A DNA stretch of 64,000 nucleotides from Bacillus sp. AFS073361. GTDB taxonomy: Bacteria; Bacillota; Bacilli; Bacillales; Cytobacillaceae. This document shows positions 42,035 through 52,494 of this stretch, piece after piece; position 1 is the first letter of the stretch, and every line of letters begins with the position of its first letter. Made by a program: the position numbers and the translations under genes. The notes under the pieces were generated by a model. It was not told where the DNA came from. It saw only the letters and a program-made list of their open reading frames with translations, and made no database searches. The stretch is taken from assembly GCF_002567005.1 (NCBI RefSeq), contig NZ_NUZU01000013.1, positions 1-64,000 on the forward strand. The letters are read 5' to 3'.

Positions 42035-43041
42035 AGACTGTTTCAGTACATAAACAGGATGACCATTCTCCCATGAAGTCAGAGAATCTATTAGAGATTA
42101 AGAATCTTAAAACCTATTATCCTGTTAAAGGCGGATTTTTAAAACGTACGATTGGAAATGTAAAAGCAGTGGATAATATCTCTTTTGAGATTAAAAAAGG
42201 GGAAACGCTTGGGCTAGTTGGTGAATCTGGATGCGGTAAATCAACTGCAGGCAGGACAATTCTTCGACTATTAAAACCAACAGAGGGCCAAATTCTTTTT
42301 AATGGTAAAGACATTACCAAAGTATCAGGCAAATCACTTCGCGAGATTCGAAAGGATATGCAAATGGTGTTTCAGGACCCTTATGCTTCTTTGAATCCGA
42401 TGCAAATGGTTGGAGACATTATCGCTGAGCCTATTTATAACTTTTCTAAAAAAAGTAAGGATGTATTAAAACAGGAAGTCATGGATTTGTTAAATAAAGT
42501 AGGATTATCGCCAGATGCCTATTACAAGTATGCACATGAATTTTCTGGGGGCCAGCGTCAAAGAATCGGAATTGCTAGAGCGTTAGCATTAAAGCCGAAA
42601 TTAATTATTGCCGACGAACCTGTTTCAGCACTCGACGTCTCAGTCCAATCTCAGGTTTTAAATTTGTTAAAAGACTTGCAGGAAGAATTTAACCTTACCT
42701 TTCTTTTTATAGCACATGATTTAAGTGTTGTTAAACATATGAGTGATCGAATTGGTGTTATGTATCTAGGTAATATGGTCGAGGTTGCGGATAAAGAAGA
42801 TTTATATGCTGTACCTCTCCACCCATATACACAAGCATTAATTTCAGCAATTCCATCTCCTGATCCCAGGGTGAAAAAAGAGCGGATTATCTTAAAAGGT
42901 GATGTGCCGAGCCCAATTAATCCTCCAACAGGATGCCGATTTCATCCCCGCTGCCCCATGGCAATGGAGCAATGTTCTAAAATTTTGCCGGTATTAAAGG
43001 AGGTGAAGCCCTCTCATCGAGTTGCTTGCCACCTTTACTAG
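42031..43041 (+). CDS. appF: AppF, oligopeptide ABC transporter ATPase
   Basis: Second ATPase of the App importer, 336 residues. Walker A GESGCGKST, Q-loop FQDPYASLNP, signature FSGGQRQRI, Walker B LIIADEPVSALD and the C-terminal cysteine pattern GCRFHPRCPMAMEQC. The start codon overlaps the appD stop (ATGA). An internal ATG (MKSENLLEIKNL) 16 codons on matches the usual N terminus better, but the coupled start at 42031 has GGGTGAG upstream. Confidence 0.92.
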   Translation: MKTVSVHKQDDHSPMKSENLLEIKNLKTYYPVKGGFLKRTIGNVKAVDNISFEIKKGETLGLVGESGCGKSTAGRTILRLLKPTEGQILFNGKDITKVSGKSLREIRKDMQMVFQDPYASLNPMQMVGDIIAEPIYNFSKKSKDVLKQEVMDLLNKVGLSPDAYYKYAHEFSGGQRQRIGIARALALKPKLIIADEPVSALDVSVQSQVLNLLKDLQEEFNLTFLFIAHDLSVVKHMSDRIGVMYLGNMVEVADKEDLYAVPLHPYTQALISAIPSPDPRVKKERIILKGDVPSPINPPTGCRFHPRCPMAMEQCSKILPVLKEVKPSHRVACHLY

Positions 43042-43042
43042 A

Positions 43043-43066
43043 AAAGCGAATGCACATGTACGCTTT
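43043..43066 (+). other. Intercistronic hairpin appF-appA
   Basis: AAAGCG and CGCTTT form a stem just after the appF stop codon; flanking CTAG...CTAG extends it weakly. It has no T-run, and is possibly an mRNA processing or stability element. Confidence 0.4.
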
Positions 43067-43115
43067 CACTAGACAGTAACGAAAGGAAAAATAAAAACTA
43101 TAGGGGGGTAAATAA

Positions 43116-44831
43116 ATGAAGAAGAGAAGTATGCTTATGCTAGCCGCATTGATGCTGGTTCTATCCGCATTTTTAGCGGCCTGCAGCGGCGGAGAAAAAA
43201 CAGGGACAAGCAAAAACGAAGATGATGGTAAGACTGGCGAAACGGCCGGAAAACCACAAGATGGCGGGACACTAGTTTATGCACTAGATTCCGCACCAGA
43301 GGGTAAATTTAACTATTCTTTTTATGGTAATGCATCTGATCAGTATGTCATTGATTTCTTTGATGAAAACCTAATTGATTATGACGAGAATTTAAAAGCG
43401 CAGCCTCATATCGCCTCATGGAAAACAACAGACAATAAAGTTTTTGATTTCGAAATCAAGCAAGGTGTAAAGTGGCACAATGGCGATGAGTTATCAGTGA
43501 AAGACTGGGAATTTGCATTGAAAGTTATCGCCGACAAGGATTATGATGGTCCCCGTTTTGATAACGTAAGAAATATTGTAGGTGCACAAGATTATCATGA
43601 CGGCAAAGCGAAAGAAATCGCTGGTATCAAAGTAGTGGATGATTACCACATCCAAATTACTTTTGATAAAGCTCGTGTAAACAACTTGGATAATCTTTGG
43701 ACATACCCGATGAACCGTACGGAATTTAAAGGACTTGCAGTAAAAGATATGATGGCATCCGCACAAGTTCGGACCAAGCCTGTTGGTTTAGGACCATTTA
43801 AAGTAACGAAAGTAATTCCAGGTGAATCCATAGAAATGGAACGATTTGATGATTACTTTGGCGGCAAACCACATATCGAAAAAGTAGTTATTAAAGTGAT
43901 TGATCCTTCACTTTCTGTTGGAGAACTTAAAAACGGGACGCTTGATATGACTTCTTTCCATCCTAGTATTATTGATCAAGTCAAAGCACTCGATAATGTA
44001 AATGCTGTTACCTATCCAGGCGTAAGCTACTACTATGTTGGTTTCAGATTAGGTACCTGGGATGGCGAGAAAAACATCATGAACGAACCTAAATACCAAG
44101 AGAAGAAGCTTCGTGAAGCAATGTATTATGCAATCAATCGTGAGGAATGGGTTAAGGCGTTCTTCTTTGGTGTAGGTAAGCCAGTCAACCGTCCAATACC
44201 TACAAACCATTGGATTGCAGCCCCTAATGAAGATTTAGAGCAATACAAATATGATCCGGAAAAAGCGAAAGCATTATTAGATGAAGCGGGATACAAAGAT
44301 ATTGATGGCGATGGCTTCCGTGAAGATCCAAATGGGAAGAAATTTGTTGTTAATTTCAGCCACTATGCAACCGATAACCCTACATTTGAATCGCGCGCTA
44401 AGGCAATGACTCAATATTGGGAAGCAGTTGGTTTGAAAACGAAATTAACAATGACAGATGTAAACCTTTATTATGAAATGCTTGATAAAGCTGATAAATC
44501 AATGGAAGTATTCTTCGGTGGCTGGTCAACTGGGTCAGACCCAGATCCGACTCCACTTTGGGGATCGAAAGCAGTTTGGAACTACCCACGCTGGGTAAAT
44601 GCTGATAGTGATAAATTGCTAGATCAAGCACTTGATATCAATATTGTAGGAACAGATAACGATAAACGTAAGGATCTTTATGTCCAATGGCAAAAGCTAT
44701 TCATGCAAGATCTACCAGCATTACCTATTGCTGAACTAGAAGAAACAATGGCAGTCAGCAAGCGAGTGCAGGACGTTAAATTTGATGTATCTGGTATGAA
44801 TCGTCCAAACGAATGGTGGATTAAGCAATAG
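43116..44831 (+). CDS. appA: AppA, oligopeptide-binding lipoprotein
   Basis: Substrate-binding protein of the SBP_bac_5 family, 571 residues, tethered to the membrane. A lipoprotein signal (basic start, hydrophobic core LMLAALMLVLSAFL, lipobox LAAC with Cys at about 24) is followed by a Gly/Lys/Asp linker and the peptide-binding domains (FEIKQGVKWHNGDELSVKDW is the family signature). AGGGGGG precedes ATG 43116. In B. subtilis App transports tetra- and pentapeptides. Confidence 0.94.
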   Translation: MKKRSMLMLAALMLVLSAFLAACSGGEKTGTSKNEDDGKTGETAGKPQDGGTLVYALDSAPEGKFNYSFYGNASDQYVIDFFDENLIDYDENLKAQPHIASWKTTDNKVFDFEIKQGVKWHNGDELSVKDWEFALKVIADKDYDGPRFDNVRNIVGAQDYHDGKAKEIAGIKVVDDYHIQITFDKARVNNLDNLWTYPMNRTEFKGLAVKDMMASAQVRTKPVGLGPFKVTKVIPGESIEMERFDDYFGGKPHIEKVVIKVIDPSLSVGELKNGTLDMTSFHPSIIDQVKALDNVNAVTYPGVSYYYVGFRLGTWDGEKNIMNEPKYQEKKLREAMYYAINREEWVKAFFFGVGKPVNRPIPTNHWIAAPNEDLEQYKYDPEKAKALLDEAGYKDIDGDGFREDPNGKKFVVNFSHYATDNPTFESRAKAMTQYWEAVGLKTKLTMTDVNLYYEMLDKADKSMEVFFGGWSTGSDPDPTPLWGSKAVWNYPRWVNADSDKLLDQALDINIVGTDNDKRKDLYVQWQKLFMQDLPALPIAELEETMAVSKRVQDVKFDVSGMNRPNEWWIKQ

Positions 44832-44864
44832 GTTCTGCTAAAGATTACTAACACAATCTTAATC

Positions 44865-44899
44865 TTCAAATGGGAGAAGGCTTACTTCTCCCATTTGAA
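44865..44899 (+). other. Intercistronic hairpin appA-appB
   Basis: TTCAAATGGGAGAAG and CTTCTCCCATTTGAA are perfectly complementary (15 bp, loop GCTTA) with no T-run. It probably protects the 3' end of appA mRNA, raising binding protein over permease. Confidence 0.7.
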
Positions 44900-44962
44900 T
44901 AAGCTGGTATTGGGTTTACACAGCTCGTGTGTACCAAAGCTTAATAGACAAGGAGAATGCAC

Positions 44963-45928
44963 ATGCTGAAATATGCATTTCGAAGAATATTGGGAATGAT
45001 TCCAATGTTACTCCTTACCTCCATTGTAGTATTTACATTGGCAAAATTAATGCCTGGAGATTCACTAAGTGGAGAAATAGATCCTAGAAATACGAATCCT
45101 GAGTATATCGCAGAAATGCGAGAGAAATTGGGGTATAATGACCCGCTGCCTCAGCAGTATTTCCGTTGGATTAGTGGATTCGTTGAGGGGGATTTTGGAA
45201 AGTCAACACGTTTCAAAATAGAGGTATCCGAGGTTATTGGTGAGCGGCTCCCTAACACAATACTTTTAGGTTTTTCATCCATATTAATAACCTATATTCT
45301 CGCATTTATAATGGGCTCCTATGCAGGACGAAAGCCTTATACTCTGACTGATAATCTAATTGGAGGATTAAACTACATAGGATTGGCCATCCCATCCTTT
45401 ATTGCTGGGGTATTCGCTATCTTCTTCTTTTCCTTTACGCTAGGCTGGTTTCCATCCAATGGTTCAGTCGATATTAGTGTGACCGAGGGAACCATTGAAT
45501 GGTGGTTAAGCCGTTTACATCATGTCTTTCTGCCTGCGGTCGTACTAGGATTATTAAGTACAGCTAGTTATACCCAATTTTTACGTAACGATATTATCGA
45601 AAATAGCCGCAAGGACTATGTCCGCACAGCACGTGCAAAGGGTACACCGGAACGAAAGATTTATAATGTTCATATTTTAAGAAACTCAATTATTCCACTT
45701 ATAACCTTTTTAGGATTTGATATCGTCGCCATTATTAGTGGTGCCATTATTACTGAGACAATTTTTACTTATCCTGGTTTAGGACAACTATTCCTACAGT
45801 CTGTAGGGACGAGGGATTATCCAGTATTATTGACATTGACAATGTTATTCTCGTTCTTAACATTAATCGGCAATTTAATAGCGGATGTCTTATATGGTGT
45901 TGTAGATCCGAGAATTAGGCTAGATTAA
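44963..45928 (+). CDS. appB: AppB, oligopeptide ABC permease
   Basis: BPD_transp_1 permease with six membrane spans, 321 residues. Signature segments are the N-terminal PGDSLSGE and the EAA loop DYVRTARAKGTPERKIYNVHI. The first ATG (44957) is too near AAGGAG; ATG 44963 (MLKYAFRRI) has 7-nt spacing. It follows appA after the hairpin and pairs with AppC. Confidence 0.94.
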   Translation: MLKYAFRRILGMIPMLLLTSIVVFTLAKLMPGDSLSGEIDPRNTNPEYIAEMREKLGYNDPLPQQYFRWISGFVEGDFGKSTRFKIEVSEVIGERLPNTILLGFSSILITYILAFIMGSYAGRKPYTLTDNLIGGLNYIGLAIPSFIAGVFAIFFFSFTLGWFPSNGSVDISVTEGTIEWWLSRLHHVFLPAVVLGLLSTASYTQFLRNDIIENSRKDYVRTARAKGTPERKIYNVHILRNSIIPLITFLGFDIVAIISGAIITETIFTYPGLGQLFLQSVGTRDYPVLLTLTMLFSFLTLIGNLIADVLYGVVDPRIRLD

Positions 45929-45941
45929 GGGGGAGGAAAAG

Positions 45942-46853
45942 ATGCAGATAGCAACGCAAAACGAGAAAAATATGTTAGTAACACCCCCGAAAAAAAGTTT
46001 ATCTCCTTTTGCAATAGCCCGAAAGAAATTTGTGAAAAATAAATTGGCAATGATTAGCCTTTTCTTTTTACTGCTTGTTACGATTGTTTCAATCCTCGCA
46101 CCCTATATCACTACGACAGATATAACTAGAATCAACATTGGGCAAATGTCGTTAGAGCCAAGTAGTGAACATTGGCTGGGAACAGATAAATCTGGACGCG
46201 ATGTTTTTACAAGATTGCTCTATGGCGGACGTATCTCTTTGTTAGTAGGGATCAGTTGTACATTTTTTGTTACTATACTGGGAACTTTAATCGGCTCAAT
46301 CTCAGGGTATTTCGGCGGAGCGGTTGATAGCTTATTAATGAGATTTACCGATTTTATCTTAAACTTTCCATTCCTTGTATTTGTCATTGTTCTAAATGCT
46401 ATCCTTTTTGGAAAAGTTAACGGATTGTGGGTATTAATTGGAACAATAAGCTTGCTAAGTTGGGGGGGGATTGCCCGGATTGTCCGCAGTAAGATTCTCG
46501 CCGAAAAAGAAAATGAATACATTACAGCAGCCATTTCTATAGGTTGTTCACCAACAAAAGTTATTGTGAAACATCTTCTTCCCAACATTTTATCTACTAT
46601 TATTGTTCAAGCAACGATTACATTTGCAACGATGATTGTTGCTGAAACAGGTTTAAGTTTTCTTGGCTTTGGTGTACCGCAAGAAATTCCGAGTTGGGGA
46701 AATATGTTGAATTCAGCTAATGAGCCTGATGTTCTTCAATTCAAACTTTGGATTTGGGTACCGCCAGCATTAATAATCACAATAACCATTTTATCTATTA
46801 ACTTTATCGGTGAAGGTCTAAAGGATGCCTTTAATCCAAAATCTAAACGTTAA
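45942..46853 (+). CDS. appC: AppC, oligopeptide ABC permease
   Basis: Second permease, 303 residues. A cytoplasmic N-terminal segment is followed by the OppC-N span, the motif HWLGTDKSGRDVFTRLLYGG, and the EAA loop EYITAAISIGCSPTKVIVKH. It lies 13 bp after appB, with GGGGGAGG upstream. It closes the appDFABC operon; I do not see a clear terminator before yjbA. Confidence 0.94.
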   Translation: MQIATQNEKNMLVTPPKKSLSPFAIARKKFVKNKLAMISLFFLLLVTIVSILAPYITTTDITRINIGQMSLEPSSEHWLGTDKSGRDVFTRLLYGGRISLLVGISCTFFVTILGTLIGSISGYFGGAVDSLLMRFTDFILNFPFLVFVIVLNAILFGKVNGLWVLIGTISLLSWGGIARIVRSKILAEKENEYITAAISIGCSPTKVIVKHLLPNILSTIIVQATITFATMIVAETGLSFLGFGVPQEIPSWGNMLNSANEPDVLQFKLWIWVPPALIITITILSINFIGEGLKDAFNPKSKR

Positions 46854-47016
46854 AGATCTACCATTACCTGGTGGATTTTTTTTGTTGGCATTTTAAAGTT
46901 CGTTGTTGATTGAAGTTCATAAATGTAATTGGAGCAAAATATATATAAAGGAATAATTTAACTAAGGTCTGCCCATACTGATTTACAAACAGTTTCTTGA
47001 AGTGAGGGGTTGTACA

Positions 47017-47763
47017 ATGTTGTATCTTCATGATGTATGGGTGAATTGGTTTGAAGGGGAAGAAAACGGTTACAATGTATGCCATTTCCATGAATGGCGT
47101 AAGGATGATGGCGTGGAGTTATTAGACCAAGTGCCATTGATGAAAGTTGAACCGATATTGTTTAATTACATTGAAAATGATTTGTCAGAATTACCTCAAC
47201 AGCTCTTAGATGATATCTTTCAGAAAGCGTATTTGAGGAAGAATCATGAAAGAGTTCAACTTGACTATTGTTTTGTAGTTACGGATGGAATTGGTATATT
47301 AGCCATAGATACCATTGGCTATAATATTCCAATCCGTAAAAGCCGATTAATTCCAAGACAAGAGCAGTTAGTTTACGAAATGATAAGTCAACATGAGGCT
47401 AATAAATACCACTTTTATGAGCAGCCAAAATCAAAAGACTATCACATTCTCTCACCTGAGCCGGAATTAATGAGAGGTTTAACAAGAAAAGAACGTCAAT
47501 TAAAACAACTATTATTTATGGCACTTGACCAATTACTCTCATCGAGTAATGAGGCAGAAGTTAGGTATTGGTACACTGAATGGTGTCCGGAAAATTATTC
47601 AACGATTCAAGCTTTAAATTTTGAAGCCGCATGGGAACAGTTATTTGAGGAAACAAAGTATGGATGGTCGAAGAGGCATGAAACATTTTGTGAAAATCTA
47701 ATAAAAGGACAGCCGTTTTTTGAAAAGCTTTGGGAAATGGAACACGGTCCAAAAGTAAATTAA
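47017..47763 (+). CDS. yjbA: YjbA-like protein (UPF0736)
   Basis: A soluble 248-residue protein beginning [20 protein letters not shown], highly conserved in Bacillaceae, unknown function. Other conserved parts are [18 protein letters not shown] and [17 protein letters not shown] 47017 is preferred because GAGGGG lies 8 nt upstream; GTG 47002 contains the start of that region. It lies between app and trpS as in B. subtilis. Confidence 0.9.
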   Translation: MLYLHDVWVNWFEGEENGYNVCHFHEWRKDDGVELLDQVPLMKVEPILFNYIENDLSELPQQLLDDIFQKAYLRKNHERVQLDYCFVVTDGIGILAIDTIGYNIPIRKSRLIPRQEQLVYEMISQHEANKYHFYEQPKSKDYHILSPEPELMRGLTRKERQLKQLLFMALDQLLSSSNEAEVRYWYTEWCPENYSTIQALNFEAAWEQLFEETKYGWSKRHETFCENLIKGQPFFEKLWEMEHGPKVN

Positions 47764-47818
47764 AAGCCTGACCCAACAGATATGCTGCACATATCTGTTG
47801 GGATTCAGGCTTTTTTTA
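47763..47818. terminator. Bidirectional terminator yjbA / trpS
   Basis: AAAGCCTGA and TCAGGCTTTTTTT enclose a second arm pair CCAACAGATATG/CATATCTGTTGG, giving a stem of more than 20 bp between convergent genes. Confidence 0.93.
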
Positions 47819-47821
47819 ATT

Positions 47822-48823
<1,002 letters not shown>

Positions 48824-48836
48824 CTAAAAAATATAT

Positions 48837-49112
48837 AAAAAAACCATTCATCCCCTAAAACGAATAGGGACGAATGGTTCGCGGTACCACCCTAAATTAC
48901 TCAAAAAAGAGTCACTCATTGCTAAAACCATCTTGAAGACAATTTAGCCACCTTTTAACGCAAGGTTACGTCTAATCCTACTTATATATAACATAGAAAT
49001 AATTTGTTCAGATAGAGGCTCCAAAGTCCATTCCGTATTTATTCGTGTTTGTTTCCACCACCCACAAACTCTCTGATCCGAATGTAAATACGTACTACTC
49101 TTTATCATCGCC
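48837..49112 (-). ncRNA. T-box riboswitch, tryptophan specific, upstream of trpS
   Basis: On the minus strand: a GATGATAAAGAGTAGTA stem-I start, the GNTG/AGAGAG region, a specifier loop GGAATGGACTTTGG with a TGG (Trp) codon at 49030-49028, the T-box sequence AGGGTGGTACCGCG (48893-48880), then a terminator ACCATTCGTCCCT / AGGGGATGAATGGT with T7. Uncharged tRNA-Trp would stabilise the antiterminator and turn trpS on. Confidence 0.95.
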
Positions 49113-49172
49113 TTTTAAGCAACTATACAATTGTACTTATTATAATGAAACGAATAATTATTTTCAAGTCAG

Positions 49173-49529
49173 TTAAAAATAATATATGACAAGGGCAATA
49201 AGCATAAACAGTCCATTAATAAGCCCGTAAAAAGCTAAGGGCTTTTGGTTGAATGTAACAAGTTCTGATAAAGGAGGTATTTCATCAAATCGTCTTTTAT
49301 TATGACCTCTTTGAAACGCAAAACTGAAAGATTTTGAAATGACGTCATAAAAGCCTGAATGGATAGTATAAACAAGCAAGGAAGTAAGCAAGAGTCCTGC
49401 TGAAAAATAAAAAGATATATTGATATAGCTTAACAAGGACACTTTGTGATTATTAATAAAAGAAATAAAAATAATCACTAGTTGTATGAATGCTATAATT
49501 AGGAGTTTTTTCTTAAGTTGATAATTCAC
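49173..49529 (-). CDS. Small membrane protein, DUF3899-like
   Basis: A 118-residue protein with three membrane spans (about 8-26, 35-58, 97-117). Between them is a basic cytoplasmic loop, FQRGHNKRRFDEIPPLSE. It resembles the DUF3899 family of Bacillaceae. Function unknown. It lies upstream of the T-box on the same strand but is separate from trpS. Confidence 0.7.
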   Translation of the reverse strand: MNYQLKKKLLIIAFIQLVIIFISFINNHKVSLLSYINISFYFSAGLLLTSLLVYTIHSGFYDVISKSFSFAFQRGHNKRRFDEIPPLSELVTFNQKPLAFYGLINGLFMLIALVIYYF

Positions 49530-49750
49530 TAAATAACCTCCAAAAGATTGATTTAATAGGGGTTTACTTAAGTATATTATATTAAAAATCCGTATAAGTC
49601 TAAATTATAACATAGGAAAATGTAATGATAACGTAAAGAATGTTTCTGAAATGTAAATAAACTTCAAAAAAATAATGTACAATTTCTAGAAAATATGTAT
49701 AATAGAGAATGTAGTAATTTTTCAGAATAATAGAAAAGGGAGGTCTACTA

Positions 49751-51448
49751 GTGAAGAAATCAAAACTTTCACTACTATTAGTACTATCACTAGTTCTCAG
49801 CATGTTCCTTGCAGCATGTTCGGGCGGAAACAAGAATGAAGGTTCGTCCAAAAATGAAGGCGATAATAAAGCCGGCACTGAAGAAACCCAATTAGCAGAT
49901 GAGCAAGTTCTAAATGTTCTTGAGTCTGCAGAAATTCCTTCAATGGACAGCGTAATGTCTCAAGACGTATTGAGCTTCACAATGTTAAATGCTACAAACG
50001 AAGGTTTATATCGTTTAGATCCAGACCAAAAAGTTATTCCTGGCGTTGCTGAAGCAGCACCAACTTATAATGATGATAAATCTGTTATCACAATTAAATT
50101 AAAACAAGATACAAAATGGTCAAATGGTGACCCTGTAACTGCACATGACTTTGTATTTGCATGGCAACGTGCAATTGATCCTAAAGTTGCTGCTCCATAC
50201 GGCGCATACTTCATGGAAGGCAAAATCAAAAATGCATCTGAAATTGTTGCTGGAAAAGCAAAACTTGATGATTTAGGTATTAAAGCAGTAGATGATTATA
50301 CTTTGGAAATTACATTAGTAAGACCACTTCCATACATCGAATCTTACTTAACTTTCCCATTGTTCTTCCCACAAAACAAAAAGTTTGTTGAAGCGGAAGG
50401 CGATAACTATGCGAAAGATGCAACACACCTACTTTACAATGGTCCGTTTAAAATGACTAAATGGGATGGTCCAACAGGAACTGAGTGGGTATTAGAAAAG
50501 AATGCTGATTATGTAAATGCAAAGGACGTTACTTTAGAGAAAATTAACTTTAACGTTTCTAAAGATCCACAAGCATCTGCAAACGCGTATACTGCTGGTG
50601 AAGCTGATATCACACCAAAACTTGCACAAGCGGCAATTCTTTCACAATTTGAAGGACAAAAAGATTTACTTCGCTATCAAGAACCATCAATCTGGTGGTT
50701 AAAAATGAACGAAAAGAACCCTGCATTAAAGAATGTTAATATCCGTAAAGCAATTGCTTTAAGTGTTGACAAAAAAGCTTTAACTGAAGATGTATTAGCA
50801 AACGGATCCATCCCTGCTGATTTCTTAGTTCCAAAAGGATTCTCTTTTGACACAAATAATAAAGACTTCCGTGAAACTACAGGAACTTACTTAAGCACTA
50901 ACAAAGAAGAAGCTAAAAAGCTTTGGGAACAAGGTCTTAAAGAAACAGGACTTAAAGAAGTTAAGTTTACTTATGTTGGTCAAGATACTGAAACTTCAAA
51001 AGTAACTGATGCATTCGTTAAAGATCAGTTAGAGAAAAACTTACCTGGATTAAAAATTACAATCGAAGCAGTTCCTTTCAAAATTCGTATCGCTCGTGAA
51101 GATGCTGAAGATTATGATTTATTAATGGGTGGTTGGGGACCTGACTACGCTGACCCAATGACTTATATGGATCTTTGGATTACTAACGGCGGACAAAACC
51201 ACATGAGCTATAGCAATCCTGAATTTGATAAGTTAATCAAATCAGCTAGTGAAGAACTTGTAGCTAAGCCACAAGATCGTTGGAAAGCTCTTCAAGATGC
51301 AGAAAAAATCTTGTTAGAAGATGATGCGGCTATCGCACCATTATACCAACGTTCAGTGAACCTATTAATCAATCCTAAGGTTCAAGGTTTTGCTCACCAT
51401 GCATTTGGTCCTGACTATAGTTACCAGTGGATTAAAATCACAAAATAG
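49751..51448 (+). CDS. oppA: OppA, oligopeptide-binding lipoprotein
   Basis: Substrate-binding lipoprotein of the Opp importer, 565 residues. Signal KLSLLLVLSLVLSMF ends in the lipobox LAACSGG (Cys about 23), then a Gly/Asn/Lys/Glu linker and the SBP_bac_5 domain (TIKLKQDTKWSNGDPVTAHDFVFA). It starts at GTG 49751 after GGGAGG. In Bacillus Opp imports peptide pheromones for sporulation and competence as well as food peptides. Codon use looks strongly biased (many GCA, CCA, GTT), consistent with high expression. Confidence 0.95.
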   Translation: MKKSKLSLLLVLSLVLSMFLAACSGGNKNEGSSKNEGDNKAGTEETQLADEQVLNVLESAEIPSMDSVMSQDVLSFTMLNATNEGLYRLDPDQKVIPGVAEAAPTYNDDKSVITIKLKQDTKWSNGDPVTAHDFVFAWQRAIDPKVAAPYGAYFMEGKIKNASEIVAGKAKLDDLGIKAVDDYTLEITLVRPLPYIESYLTFPLFFPQNKKFVEAEGDNYAKDATHLLYNGPFKMTKWDGPTGTEWVLEKNADYVNAKDVTLEKINFNVSKDPQASANAYTAGEADITPKLAQAAILSQFEGQKDLLRYQEPSIWWLKMNEKNPALKNVNIRKAIALSVDKKALTEDVLANGSIPADFLVPKGFSFDTNNKDFRETTGTYLSTNKEEAKKLWEQGLKETGLKEVKFTYVGQDTETSKVTDAFVKDQLEKNLPGLKITIEAVPFKIRIAREDAEDYDLLMGGWGPDYADPMTYMDLWITNGGQNHMSYSNPEFDKLIKSASEELVAKPQDRWKALQDAEKILLEDDAAIAPLYQRSVNLLINPKVQGFAHHAFGPDYSYQWIKITK

Positions 51449-51467
51449 TAACTATAACTAATCAAAT

Positions 51468-51503
51468 AAAAAGAGAGTATATTTACCAATATACTCTCTT
51501 TTT
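51468..51503 (+). terminator. Attenuating hairpin between oppA and oppB
   Basis: AAAAAGAGAGTATAT and ATATACTCTCTTTTT are perfectly complementary (15 bp, loop TTACCA). It ends in five T, so it is probably a leaky terminator that gives oppA an excess over oppBCDF. Confidence 0.85.
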
Positions 51504-51561
51504 ACCTGTGTTAGAATTGTCGTAAGATGTCGAAAATTCAAAATAATTAGGAGGTGTAGGC

Positions 51562-52494
51562 ATGGTCAAATATATACTAAAACGTGTTGGCTATATGATT
51601 ATTACACTTTTTATTGTAACATCGCTTACCTTTTTCCTCATGAAGCTAATTCCAGGTAGTCCTTTTAATAACTTCGAAAAGCTATCTGAAGTTCAGCGAA
51701 ATATTTTGCTGGATAAATATGGCTTGAACGACCCCCTGCCTGTTCAATATTTTAACTATATGATGAACTTGGTAAAAGGGGATTTAGGAGTTTCCTTCCA
51801 ATTTGATAATACCCCTGTGACAGAACTTATTGCTAATCGCCTTGGACCTTCTGCACAATTAGGTTTTCAAGCAATGGTTGTAGGCTCAATTTTAGGTATT
51901 TTATTAGGTGTAATTGCTGCTCTAAAGCAAAACACTTGGATAGATTACGGTTCTACTTTTATCGCAGTAGTTGGTAAATCAATCCCATCATTTATTTTTG
52001 CTGGATTAATGCAGTATTATATTTCGGTAAAGTTAGGCTGGCTTCCAGTAATGTTATGGAAAGGACCTGAATATACAATTCTTCCTACTATTGCACTAGC
52101 GATGTTTCCAATCTCGATTGCAGCGCGTTTTATGCGTACTGAAATGGTTGAAGTATTAGGGTCTGATTATATAACTTTGGCGAGAGCTAAAGGTGCGAGC
52201 CGCTGGCAGATTAGCTTTAAGCATGCTTTAAGAAATGCGTTAATACCTGTAGTTACTGTTTTAGGGCCATTAGCTGTTAGTTTAATGACTGGCTCACTTG
52301 TTATTGAGCAAATTTTTGGAATCCCAGGAATTGGTGAGCAGTTCGTTAAATCTATTAATATGAATGATTACCCCGTTATTATGGGTACTAACATTTTATT
52401 TGCGGTCCTATTTATCGTAGTAATCTTAATTGTTGATATTCTTTATGGAATCATCGACCCACGTATTCGTGTATCGGGGGGGAAAACTAAATGA
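51562..52494 (+). CDS. oppB: OppB, oligopeptide ABC permease
   Basis: Six-span permease of 310 residues, with N-terminal PGSPFNNFEKLSE, the EAA loop DYITLARAKGASRWQISFKHA and C-terminal DILYGIIDPRIRVS. GGAGGTG precedes ATG 51562. It overlaps oppC by 4 bp. Confidence 0.95.
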   Translation: MVKYILKRVGYMIITLFIVTSLTFFLMKLIPGSPFNNFEKLSEVQRNILLDKYGLNDPLPVQYFNYMMNLVKGDLGVSFQFDNTPVTELIANRLGPSAQLGFQAMVVGSILGILLGVIAALKQNTWIDYGSTFIAVVGKSIPSFIFAGLMQYYISVKLGWLPVMLWKGPEYTILPTIALAMFPISIAARFMRTEMVEVLGSDYITLARAKGASRWQISFKHALRNALIPVVTVLGPLAVSLMTGSLVIEQIFGIPGIGEQFVKSINMNDYPVIMGTNILFAVLFIVVILIVDILYGIIDPRIRVSGGKTK

